The notes beneath the pieces were generated by a model, which was given only the letters and a program-made list of their open reading frames with translations, was not told the origin of the DNA and did no database searches. DNA of 64,000 nucleotides, taken from the NCBI RefSeq assembly GCF_029909975.1, contig NZ_CP094516.1:6014001-6078000 (forward strand), written 5' to 3'. A program made the position numbers and the translations under genes. The stretch's first letter is position 1. Each line of letters starts with the position of its first letter. This DNA is from Bradyrhizobium sp. ISRA430. Its GTDB lineage: Bacteria; Pseudomonadota; Alphaproteobacteria; Rhizobiales; Xanthobacteraceae. Below are positions 33,070 through 40,636 of the stretch, piece by piece.

Positions 33070-34098
33070 TTAAGCGGTCGTGCCGTCGATCGAGCGGCGG
33101 ATCACGCGCTGCACTTCCGCATTCGATAGAAACAGATCGTGATTGATGATGCCCCAGCCTTCCTGGGACGCATCGACCACGCGCACGCCGAGCCGCTCGA
33201 TGACGGCCTTCTCGGCGGCGCCGACCCTGGTCATTCCGCCTGCGATTTGCCCCGACAGCGCCAGCGCGCGATCGTTCGTCGCGGCGATCACGGTGATCTT
33301 GCCGGCAAGCGGACCGATGCGGTGGATCGCCGACGAGAACACGTCCATGTCGATATCGGGCGCGGCAAACACCACCGCCCCGATCTTGCTCGTGACGGTG
33401 TCGCCGTATCGCGCATAGAGCTGACGCAGGCTTTCGAGCGTCAGCATGGTTCCCATGCTGTGCGCAACGACGTGCACACGGCCGCCGCCTGGAGCCGACA
33501 CCAGGGACGAGAGCACGCGTTCGAAATCGTCGCGGGACCACATCGCGCTGTCGCGGTCATAGGCGTAGTCGAACAGGCCGGCCTTGGAGGGCCAGGAGAA
33601 CACCATGGTCCGGCCGCGGAACCTGATCCCGTCGGAGAGATGGGCGGCATCGAGTGCCGCCGTTTCGAATGTCTGCTTGAAGCCGTGCACATAGATCAGC
33701 ACGTCTCCTCCCGCGCCGCCCTGTGCAACGAGATCGCCAATGTCGCCCGGCACCGGTTCGACCCGATCAAGGCGCCAATCGCCAAGTCCGACCGAGGCGA
33801 GAGAAAGTCGGCTCTCGTCCGGCGCCACCAGCTTTGCCCGCGCGACCGTCATTGCGGTCGCGCGCTCCGGCCCGAACCAGGGTTTCGCGCGACCGCCGTT
33901 CACGGGCTTGCGCGTGGTGGCGACAAGCAATGTGGGGTCAACGGAGAGGGACGACGCGTCGAAGCGCGCGCCGGTCGCGCCCAAGCCGGCACATCCGCCG
34001 AGCGCGAGGGCACTGCCCGCCGACGCAAGCCCGCCCAGGAGCGCGCGGCGCGAAAGAGAATGATGAGGGTCGCGTTGCAGAAGACGTCGGACGATCAC
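33070..34098 (-). CDS. DUF900-type alpha/beta hydrolase, probable lipoprotein
   Basis: 342 residues. The N-terminus SRRALLGGLASAGSALALGG ends in Cys36 after LGG, which looks like a lipobox and has Arg-Arg upstream (possible Tat export). The hydrolase core has DVLIYVHGFKQTF, the nucleophile elbow VAHSMGT with Ser214, and a late His (GIINHDLF). These are features of the DUF900/COG4782 esterase-like family. The substrate is unknown. It ends 7 bp from the aldehyde dehydrogenase fragment. Confidence 0.83.
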   Translation of the reverse strand: MIVRRLLQRDPHHSLSRRALLGGLASAGSALALGGCAGLGATGARFDASSLSVDPTLLVATTRKPVNGGRAKPWFGPERATAMTVARAKLVAPDESRLSLASVGLGDWRLDRVEPVPGDIGDLVAQGGAGGDVLIYVHGFKQTFETAALDAAHLSDGIRFRGRTMVFSWPSKAGLFDYAYDRDSAMWSRDDFERVLSSLVSAPGGGRVHVVAHSMGTMLTLESLRQLYARYGDTVTSKIGAVVFAAPDIDMDVFSSAIHRIGPLAGKITVIAATNDRALALSGQIAGGMTRVGAAEKAVIERLGVRVVDASQEGWGIINHDLFLSNAEVQRVIRRSIDGTTA

Positions 34099-34257
34099 AC
34101 GGAACCTTTGGGAACTTTGCCCAGCCTAGCGCCGCCCCGCCTAGCTCCCTGAATGACAATGGGGGCGAGAAGACGGCGGAGCGGCGGCAGGTTGCGTGAT
34201 CATTGCGTCCGCGTTCGCCGCAGCCGACAAAGTTCCGGAACCGGCCGGCGTTTGCCC

Positions 34258-34680
34258 TCAATGATGATGGGCCGACACACCCTTGACGCACTGGGTCAAC
34301 AGATCAGCGGTGGCGGATCGGCCGACATCACCCAGGCTGATCATGCCGACCATCCGCTTGCTCTTGTTGATCACAGGCAACCTGCGAATTTTCAGCGTCT
34401 CCATGTGATGTACGGCCTTCGCCAGATCGTCGTCTTCCCGGCAGCAATGGATGCCTTCGGTCATCACGTCCCGCGCCGTCGTGCGCGCGGCGTTGAAGCC
34501 GTTACTCGCAAGGCCTTTGCAAACGATGTCGCGATCCGTCACCATCCCGATCAAATGGTCGTCTTCGCCGATCGGAATGCAGCCGATGTCGTGCCCTTGC
34601 ATCAACTTCGCGATCTCGGTGATCGGGGTGTCGGGGCTGACCCAATCGACGCCCTTGTGCATCACGTCCTTGACTTTCAT
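34258..34680 (-). CDS. Tandem CBS-domain protein
   Basis: 140 residues from ATG 34680 (MKVKDVMHKGVDWVSPDTPI). Two CBS motifs follow each other: IGCIPIGEDDHLIGMVTDRDI (about residues 33-53) and IRRLPVINKSKRMVGMISLG (about 97-117). Stand-alone CBS pairs bind adenosine nucleotides and act as energy-state sensors on partner proteins. It ends in a His tail (AHHH). The partner is unknown. The longer upstream frame is not family-like. Confidence 0.88.
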   Translation of the reverse strand: MKVKDVMHKGVDWVSPDTPITEIAKLMQGHDIGCIPIGEDDHLIGMVTDRDIVCKGLASNGFNAARTTARDVMTEGIHCCREDDDLAKAVHHMETLKIRRLPVINKSKRMVGMISLGDVGRSATADLLTQCVKGVSAHHH

Positions 34681-34796
34681 GGAGGACCTCCGTTGCGAAC
34701 GCAGCCCCCGCGACGTGACTATACAACGAACCGGGCGCGACCGCACGCGTCGCCGGAACGAAGGGGCACTGGAAATTATCCCGCCGTCATGCCGCG

Positions 34797-35267
34797 TCAG
34801 TCATGCATACTGAAGCGTCCATGCGGTGCGTTGGCCGTCAGGCGCGCGAACTGTGCTTGGGTGAGCTGAAGCAGCGTCTCGTGATCGCCGGCTTCGATAT
34901 AGACTTCGGGTTGGGCCCGGATGCTCTCATCGACGATGAGATCGAGCCCGTAGCACCGGCCGACCGCCGGAACTGCTCCGTGCGCACAGTCCGCGAACAG
35001 CCGGTTGATCTCGGTTTCGTTGGCCATGACGAGATCCTCGCCAAGCCTTTCCTTCAAGTCCGGCAGGTTGAGATGGTGCGATGCCGGCACGACCGCGAGC
35101 ATATAGCCGCCGTCATGCCGCAGCACGACGGCCTTGGCGAGACGATCGCCCGAGACGTGGCAGGCCTGCGCCGTGCGCGTTGATGACATGGTGAGATCGT
35201 GCGGGATCTCGGCACACTCGATGTTCTCGGCAGCCAGATATCGCTGCAGGGTGGGGGCAATAGACAT
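34797..35267 (-). CDS. YbaK/EbsC-family aminoacyl-tRNA deacylase-like protein
   Basis: 156 residues from ATG 35267 (MSIAPTLQRYLAAENIECAE). The YbaK fold is shown by the conserved Lys in RLAKAVVLRHDGGYMLAVVP, the substrate-loop sequence FADCAHGAVPAVGRCYG and the closing IEAGDHETLLQLTQAQFARL. Members hydrolyse mischarged aminoacyl-tRNAs in trans. The N-terminal residues HDLTMSSTRTAQACHVSGDR fit the shorter Bradyrhizobium-type subgroup often linked with stress genes. The specific tRNA is not known. Confidence 0.87.
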   Translation of the reverse strand: MSIAPTLQRYLAAENIECAEIPHDLTMSSTRTAQACHVSGDRLAKAVVLRHDGGYMLAVVPASHHLNLPDLKERLGEDLVMANETEINRLFADCAHGAVPAVGRCYGLDLIVDESIRAQPEVYIEAGDHETLLQLTQAQFARLTANAPHGRFSMHD

Positions 35268-35651
35268 GGCGTGGCCTCCGGATGGGTATGCGAGCCATCC
35301 ACCGTAGGGCTGCCCCCGCCGCACGATGAGCGGCCGCGTGATTGCCGGACTTCAGCATAGGCCTTGCTCTCGAATGCCGCAATTGGGTCGGACGTTCGAA
35401 TCGCTCCGGGCGCGCCACTCAGAGAGCTTCTGCCATGGCGTTGGCACGAGCACGCGGCAGCGCTTTCACTGCTTCGTCAACAGCATAGCGATCAAACCCC
35501 GCGTTCCTTCGTCCACGACCTCGAACTGTTGCTGCACGGATTTTTGGGTTGGCGACGTCCGGTCGCAAACTGTAATGACATCGGCCCGGAACCAGGCGCG
35601 GGATAACCGTATTAGTCTTGCAGTGGAATCAGTTACTTATCAGGCCCAGCG
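35268..35651. other. Intergenic region carrying the tRNA-Arg 3' duplicate
   Basis: 384 bp. Positions 35385-35417 repeat the tRNA-Arg 3' end. On the minus strand between about 35480 and 35635 there is an open stretch reading FRADVITVCDRTSPTQKSVQ ... EVVDEGTRGLIAMLLTKQ with no good start codon. It may be a decayed C-terminal gene fragment, but I cannot name a family. Confidence 0.5.
35385..35417 (+). repeat. 33-nt direct repeat of tRNA-Arg 3' end (candidate att site)
   Basis: It matches 23130-23162 with one mismatch (TCGCTCC here, TCGTTCC in the tRNA). It covers the variable-loop edge, the T arm, the 3' acceptor strand and CCA. No 5' half of a tRNA precedes it, so it is a fragment and not a gene. 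This is the expected trace of integration at a tRNA 3' end. Confidence 0.75.
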
Positions 35652-36560
35652 ATGCTGCACGCGACACCAATCGCAGGGGCGGGATCGCCATATGTCATCG
35701 TCATCGGCAACGAGAAGGGTGGCTCAGGGAAGACGACGATAGCCATGCATCTGGCCGTCGCACTCCTCAAAGAGGGCCACCGGGTCGGGACGATCGATCT
35801 CGATAGTAATCAGGGAGCTCTGACGCGCTACATCGAAAACCGGCGCATCTGGGCCTGGCATCGGCGGATCGAACTAGAACTGCCGCCGCATCGCCTGGTC
35901 CGGCGCGCCGAGGGCGCGAACCTCGAGGACAACGAAGTCGAGGAACTCGTCGCCTTTCAGGCGGCTGTTTCCGACATCAAAAAGTCCGTCGATCTCGTCG
36001 TGATCGACACCCCCTCGACGGATACTTATCTGATGCGCCTTGCACACTTGGTGGCCGATACGCTCGTGACGCCCGTAACTGATAGCTTTCTTGATTTCGG
36101 CACGCTGGCCTCGGTCGACCCCATCACGCACGAGGTGACGGGGATCGGCCACTACGCCGAGATGGTGTGCGAAGCTCGCAGGCATCGGCGCGAGTTCGAC
36201 CAATGCCAGACCGATTGGGTCGTCCTCCGTAATCGCTCAGCGCGGGGCCGGCTGCTGCATCCCAACATTGCCGAACTCGGTATAAGGCTGGGGCTCAGAG
36301 ATATCCGAGGCTGTGCCGAGCGAAGCGTGTATCGCCAGCTTTTTCCCTCCGGCCTCACTGCCCTCGATGCGCTGGACGAAGCGACCTTCGGCGCCAGACC
36401 AGGTCAGTCACACCGGTTGGCTCAACAAGAGATGCGCGATCTGGTCGGCCTTCTGAACCTGCCGATCACGGAGCGCGCCTGCCGCAGGGCTGCCGCCCGA
36501 AAAGAGTGGTTTGCGTCGGCGCGCGCGCCACTCGGCACCAATGAAGTGTTGCTTGATTGA
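35652..36560 (+). CDS. MipZ-like ParA-family ATPase
   Basis: 302 residues. The deviant Walker A of ParA proteins, KGGSGKTT, is at 22-29 in VIVIGNEKGGSGKTTIAMHL, the phrase typical of MipZ, the alphaproteobacterial division-site ATPase. VGTIDLDSNQGALTRYIENR and VVIDTPSTDTYLMRLAHLVA complete the fold, and ADTLVTPVTDSFLDFGTLAS resembles MipZ. MipZ forms gradients from ParB-bound origins and blocks FtsZ assembly. No ParB-like gene is near, and the sequence looks somewhat divergent, so this may be a second copy rather than the main MipZ. It lies 235 bp past the tRNA-Arg duplicate. Confidence 0.82.
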   Translation: MLHATPIAGAGSPYVIVIGNEKGGSGKTTIAMHLAVALLKEGHRVGTIDLDSNQGALTRYIENRRIWAWHRRIELELPPHRLVRRAEGANLEDNEVEELVAFQAAVSDIKKSVDLVVIDTPSTDTYLMRLAHLVADTLVTPVTDSFLDFGTLASVDPITHEVTGIGHYAEMVCEARRHRREFDQCQTDWVVLRNRSARGRLLHPNIAELGIRLGLRDIRGCAERSVYRQLFPSGLTALDALDEATFGARPGQSHRLAQQEMRDLVGLLNLPITERACRRAAARKEWFASARAPLGTNEVLLD

Positions 36561-36667
36561 GCAGTCGTCCGGCGGGAATGCCTCGGAGCGCGAACCGAAG
36601 CACCCCGCTCACGCGAGCGAGGTCGCACGCTTGGTTGGCGCAAAAGCGGTGAGCCTTCACGCGACAC

Positions 36668-36952
36668 TTAGCCCGCAGCGTGTTTGATCGCCGTTTCGAA
36701 GGCCTTTGCGTCGAAGGCCGGCATAGTTTGAATCCGCCCTAGACCGTGGGTCGCATACCAGACGGAGAACGCGAGCATCGCCTCCGGGTTCGGGGCATCG
36801 ACGACGTCGACGAAATCGTAGTAGCCCTGCGTGTAGTGGATCGACTCGATCTTGATGCCCAGCTTGTCGAGCTTTGCCTTGGCCTTGCCGACCCTATCCG
36901 CCTGCTTACCCGCCCACTCCGGGTTCAGATTGCCAAGCAGCACATATTTCAT
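36668..36952 (-). CDS. GYD domain protein
   Basis: 94 residues from ATG 36952 (MKYVLLGNLNPEWAGKQADR). The short alpha-beta fold with the signature GYYDFVDVVDAPNPEAMLAF is the GYD family, a small ferredoxin-like domain of unknown function. It lies about 120 bp downstream of the molybdopterin oxidoreductase on the same strand and may be its accessory. The reading frame is open further upstream, but that is a shadow of the next gene. Confidence 0.85.
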   Translation of the reverse strand: MKYVLLGNLNPEWAGKQADRVGKAKAKLDKLGIKIESIHYTQGYYDFVDVVDAPNPEAMLAFSVWYATHGLGRIQTMPAFDAKAFETAIKHAAG

Positions 36953-37070
36953 GGCCACCTCCACGGGATATTGATCGTTCTGCACCAATGGAATTATACG
37001 CCTTCCGGTGACGCGCAGCAACGCAGGCCAGTGCCGCGATCGGATGTAGCGGCCAAAGAGCGCGACCAGC

Positions 37071-37871
37071 TTACGAGCCTGCATACCAATCGTAACCTCG
37101 GTCTTCCCAATAGCCACCGTTGCCGCCGGCGATCTTGGCGAAGCTGTCGACGATTTCGATTGCTCGGATGTACTTAGCCATCTTGTAGCCGAGCTGCTGC
37201 TCGATGCGTACACGCAATGGCGCGCCGTTGGCAATCGGCAGCGTCTGCCCGTTAAGTCCGTAGGCGAGGATCGTCTGCGGATGATAGGCACTGATGAGAT
37301 CGATGCTCTCGTAGTAAAGAGTCGAGTCGTCGCCGAGCGTGTCGTCCATCGAATCATAGCAGTGGAAGACGACGTAGCGCGCGGCCGGCTTGATCCCCGC
37401 CCGGTCGAGGACGCGCGATAGCTGCACGCCCGTCCATTGGGCGATGCAGCTCCAACCCTCGACGCAATCGTGCCGTGTGATCTGGGTGCGCGACGGCATT
37501 TGCCGCAATTCGTTGAGGCTGAGCGACAACGGCTTGTCGACAAGCCCCGTGACTTGCAGCCGGTAGCCGGCGAAATCGTCTTTCTGGACGGCGAGATAAT
37601 CGTCAGTCTGCGGATCGGTCGAGCCGTTCGGGCGCTGGTCTTGCCGGATGGCGCTGGGTGGATATTCGCGCGCCATCGTCGCCGGTCCTTGAATCGCGCG
37701 TTGCGCTCCCATGGTAAGAGCGTTCGCCTTTCGCAGAAAGCCGAGCGCAGGATGGCCAAGTCCGAGCACGCCGTCGAAAGCATCACAGCCGCCGAGCGTC
37801 ACCAACGACGCACCAGCGCCGAGCTGGCCAAGAAACCGGCGGCGGTTGGACATGATCTTGATCTTGCTCAT
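37071..37871 (-). CDS. Molybdopterin-dependent oxidoreductase (sulfite oxidase/MsrP-like)
   Basis: 266 residues. The N-terminus NRRRFLGQLGAGASLVTLGG has a twin-arginine export motif and a Cys that could be a lipid site (GGC). The catalytic domain has VTGLVDKPLSLSLNELRQMP, the Moco-binding Cys in RHDCVEGWSCIAQWTGV, and GAPLRVRIEQQLGYKMAKYI before the C-terminus. This is the oxidoreductase molybdopterin-binding domain of the sulfite oxidase family without the dimerisation domain. It follows the cytochrome b gene with a 1-bp gap, so electrons probably pass between them. The substrate is not known. Confidence 0.88.
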   Translation of the reverse strand: MSKIKIMSNRRRFLGQLGAGASLVTLGGCDAFDGVLGLGHPALGFLRKANALTMGAQRAIQGPATMAREYPPSAIRQDQRPNGSTDPQTDDYLAVQKDDFAGYRLQVTGLVDKPLSLSLNELRQMPSRTQITRHDCVEGWSCIAQWTGVQLSRVLDRAGIKPAARYVVFHCYDSMDDTLGDDSTLYYESIDLISAYHPQTILAYGLNGQTLPIANGAPLRVRIEQQLGYKMAKYIRAIEIVDSFAKIAGGNGGYWEDRGYDWYAGS

Positions 37872-37872
37872 A

Positions 37873-38757
37873 TCAAGCTTCCCCGCTGGTCGGCTCGGGC
37901 TGGTCGCTGCGATACCAGCCCGTGATCATCGAGCGCATCTCGTTGATCGGTCCTGCGGCGATCACCATGATGATGTGAACGACGAAGAATAGGACGATGA
38001 CCAGCATGCCGCAGAAATGCAGCAGACGCGCCGTCTGGCGGCCGCCGAAAACGTCGAGCAGCCAGGGCCAGGCCGAATCGACACCGGGCGACATCGTGAG
38101 GCCGGTGGCGATCATGCCCGGGATGACGAGGATGAGAATCACGGCGTAGCTGAGCTTCTGTAAGACGTTGTAGGAGCGCCGGTGCGGAAATTTGAGGCGC
38201 AGATGGCTGACGATGTCGCGTGGCAGAAGCCGAAAATCGCGCAGCCTGGGGACGATGTCGTGCCAGAAATGACCGTTGATCAGGCTGGCGAACAACCAGA
38301 CAAACCACGTCGGGACGAGGATCCAGGCGAAAAAGAAATGGATCACCCGCCCGGTCGCGAGGTCGTAGTAGGAGGGGATCGTCGCCCACTCGGGGAAGGC
38401 CTGGTAGACCGGCTGGTCCTTCGATCCGCTCTTGCCCAATAGTCCGGTGGTATCGAAGTCATGACCCAAAATGCTTGTTACGCCGACGATCCTGCCGTCG
38501 TGCATTTCCGCATGAATGTCGAGGACCGTATTGTCGAATTGCTTGCTGCCGTATCCTGCCTGCGGACCCAGATATTGCTTGTCGCCGAAGCCTGACTGTC
38601 GCCCAAGATAGAGGATCGGATGTGCGTTGAAGATCTGCAGCCCGCTCGTCACCATGAAAAACAGCGTCACGGCCCATACCCAATGAGTCACGCGCGTCCA
38701 GACCGATTGACGATAGAGAAGCTGTGTCTCCTTTGTATCTTTCAAGTCGGCCATCAC
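37873..38757 (-). CDS. Membrane cytochrome b561-type subunit
   Basis: 294 residues with four main membrane helices: VTHWVWAVTLFFMVTSGLQI, RVIHFFFAWILVPTWFVWLF, LSYAVILILVIPGMIATGLT and LLHFCGMLVIVLFFVVHIIM. His residues within the helices are placed as diheme ligands. A periplasmic loop of about 100 residues lies between helices 1 and 2 (LYLGRQSGFGDKQYLGPQ ...). It resembles thiosulfate reductase/formate dehydrogenase cytochrome b subunits. It is directly upstream of the molybdopterin oxidoreductase, so the two likely form one quinone-linked complex. The start could also be 38754. Confidence 0.86.
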   Translation of the reverse strand: MMADLKDTKETQLLYRQSVWTRVTHWVWAVTLFFMVTSGLQIFNAHPILYLGRQSGFGDKQYLGPQAGYGSKQFDNTVLDIHAEMHDGRIVGVTSILGHDFDTTGLLGKSGSKDQPVYQAFPEWATIPSYYDLATGRVIHFFFAWILVPTWFVWLFASLINGHFWHDIVPRLRDFRLLPRDIVSHLRLKFPHRRSYNVLQKLSYAVILILVIPGMIATGLTMSPGVDSAWPWLLDVFGGRQTARLLHFCGMLVIVLFFVVHIIMVIAAGPINEMRSMITGWYRSDQPEPTSGEA

Positions 38758-39261
38758 TTATCCCTGTCGTCGCGAAAAATGGGCGACGCACGATGATAAA
38801 GTGTCAGTCCCTGGCGCAGGGTGCGATCAGAACTCTGTCTGCGCGTGGCGCAAGCCATCGACTGCGCTGTGGTCCGTTCGATACGTCGCTAAAAGTCGCT
38901 GCACGCGGTCTATCGGCAGATTGGGAACTTACAGAACCGCCTCTGTTCGACGCCCATCGACGAAGCGATAACCAATGATCGAACGCGCGCGCCGAATCGA
39001 GGTTCCGAATGAAGGCAAGGCGCGGCGCAAATCTTACGGCGTCCGTGCCCAGCGCGTCGGCCGCGGGCCCGGATATTGCGCGGGCGCGAACTGGAAATCG
39101 AAACCTAACTCCTATTTCAGAAATTGGCTCATTTGTAATTGGCGTGGGCAATCATCGTTGGGAACGCGTGATTGGTGACCTGCGTTCGACCTTCGACCAC
39201 CGTCCCTCGCGGGCCTAGCAGAGAGCCAGGCGAAGGCAGACGAGGAAGAAGGAGTAACGCG
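38758..39261. other. Divergent intergenic region, 504 bp
   Basis: Between the cytochrome b gene and the FAFR-repeat gene. It should hold promoters for both. I see no palindromic repeat of the families found elsewhere, no tRNA and no reading frame with family-like features. Confidence 0.5.
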
Positions 39262-39750
39262 ATGCAACGCTTGACCAGGAATATGCTTGCTCTGATGGCA
39301 ATGCTGGGCGCTGCAGCACTTGCTGGCCCTCATGCTTCGGCGCAAATGAGGGGTGGCATGGGCGGAGCACCTAGCGCCGGTGCTGCAGGTGGCGGCCACG
39401 CCGCTGGGGCTCCTGTCGGCGGGACAGCAGCTCCGGCAAGGAGCGGGATGAGCGGAGCGACGGGGCCCGGCGTCACCGGTGGCAGGGTCCATCCGCAGTT
39501 CAACACCGCGTTCCGAGACCGTGACGACCGATTCGCCTTCCGAAGTCGCTCCGCGTTTCGAGCTCGTGATGACCGATTCGCATTCCGGAATCGCTTCGCG
39601 TTTCGAGACCGTGATGACTTCGCATTCCGTCACCGCTTCTTCAGGCACCGCTTCGCGTTCGCGGCGATCGGAGACAACGGATGCTTCCGCGTGAGACACG
39701 TCTGGACCCCGGTTGGCTGGAGGTGGCGCCGGATCTGGGTTTGCGGCTGA
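39262..39750 (+). CDS. Exported Arg/Phe-rich repeat protein
   Basis: 162 residues from ATG 39262, preceded by AGAAGGAG. A signal peptide (MLALMAMLGAAALAGPHASA) leads to a Gly/Ala-rich segment and then a run of imperfect repeats built on FRDRDDRFAFR, FRARDDRFAFRNR and FRDRDDFAFRHR. It ends in CFRVRHVWTPVGWRWRRIWV plus CG, a tail seen in many small exported Bradyrhizobium proteins. The repeats alternate charged and aromatic residues and suggest an extended or surface-binding region. Function not known. Confidence 0.7.
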   Translation: MQRLTRNMLALMAMLGAAALAGPHASAQMRGGMGGAPSAGAAGGGHAAGAPVGGTAAPARSGMSGATGPGVTGGRVHPQFNTAFRDRDDRFAFRSRSAFRARDDRFAFRNRFAFRDRDDFAFRHRFFRHRFAFAAIGDNGCFRVRHVWTPVGWRWRRIWVCG

Positions 39751-39817
39751 CGCTAGTTGACATCCGCGGAAATTCGGACAGCGACGGCGAGCGAAGAGTA
39801 AACCAAAGGACCGAACA

Positions 39818-40552
39818 ATGAGCAGAATGAGCAGTCTCTCAGCGGCACCGCTCGCCGGCGCAGCCATTATTGGAGTGGTGGCCGCCGCGGTCGCGGCCGA
39901 GCAACCGGCACGCATTCGCGGGGAAATTCAATCGCTGAGCGGTAACACGCTAAATGTCAGGTCATATGACGGGAAGCCGCTAGAGCTGATGCTGGATTCC
40001 CAAACGCAGTACAAGATGGTCGTTCCGGCCCACCTGTCCGATATCAAGCAGGGAGATTTTGTCGGGGTCGGCGCTACAGGACCAGAAGACGGTCTCGAAG
40101 CGCTAGAGGTCGTCATATTTCCCGCTTCAATGCGCGGCACTGGTGAAGGCCATTATGCATGGAGCGTACCTGCTGCCGTCGCCAATGCCGATCGGCATGC
40201 GGCAAGCACGGCACCGGGCGCACCAGCGGTCCAAGGTACCATGACGAATGGCACGGTGGGCAGAAGCTTGTCAGAACCGGCGGCACCCGTTCAGGGCACG
40301 ATGACGAACGGAACGGTTGGCCTCAGCAGCGGAAAGGACGGGAGCAAGAAGCTGACACTGTCATACAACGACGGAAAGCAGACGCAGATATCGGTTCCGT
40401 CGGATGCACCCGTGGTACGATTCACGCCTGGGCAACGCTCTGATTTGACGTCGGGCGCCAAGGTCTTTGCCCTCGCGAGCGAAGGGAACGGCAGCACACT
40501 GGTCGCGAAGTCGATCGCGGTTGGCCAAAACGGGTTAATGCCGCCGATGTAA
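39818..40552 (+). CDS. Exported hypothetical protein with DUF5666-like domain
   Basis: 244 residues. A signal peptide (AAPLAGAAIIGVVAAAVAAE) is followed by an OB-like domain, IRGEIQSLSGNTLNVRSYDG with KQGDFVGVGATGPEDGLEAL. A linker holds the phrase VQGTMTNGTVG twice (about residues 137-147 and 156-167). A second beta segment, TLSYNDGKQTQISVPSDAPV, resembles the first. It follows the FAFR-repeat gene by 67 bp. This type often sits beside cytochrome b and molybdoenzyme genes, but the role is not established. Confidence 0.68.
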   Translation: MSRMSSLSAAPLAGAAIIGVVAAAVAAEQPARIRGEIQSLSGNTLNVRSYDGKPLELMLDSQTQYKMVVPAHLSDIKQGDFVGVGATGPEDGLEALEVVIFPASMRGTGEGHYAWSVPAAVANADRHAASTAPGAPAVQGTMTNGTVGRSLSEPAAPVQGTMTNGTVGLSSGKDGSKKLTLSYNDGKQTQISVPSDAPVVRFTPGQRSDLTSGAKVFALASEGNGSTLVAKSIAVGQNGLMPPM

Positions 40553-40636
40553 AGGAGCCGAACTCCCGCAACCTCACGCGGCATCGCGCCCGAGACTCAC
40601 ACGGCCGTAGACATTCGAAAGATGTCGCCCTCTAGT

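Larger units (their letters stand above)
23163..35417. mobile_element. Possible genomic island bounded by tRNA-Arg 3' end and its duplicate
   Basis: The left bound is the 3' end of tRNA-Arg (23130-23162). The right bound is a direct repeat of those 33 nt (35385-35417) with one mismatch. The interior is accessory in nature: a broken higBA pair, two autotransporters, a LuxR-type regulator, an MctP-like symporter, an aldehyde dehydrogenase stub and small stress-type proteins. No integrase gene is seen in or beside it, so if it moved it has lost that gene or was moved in trans. The bounds are inferred. Confidence 0.45.

Noticed and set aside
35480..35640. Minus-strand open stretch (FRADVITVCDRTSPTQKSVQ...) near the tRNA duplicate
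   Set aside because: It looks coding-like but has no good start codon and no family I recognise; too weak to call a gene.
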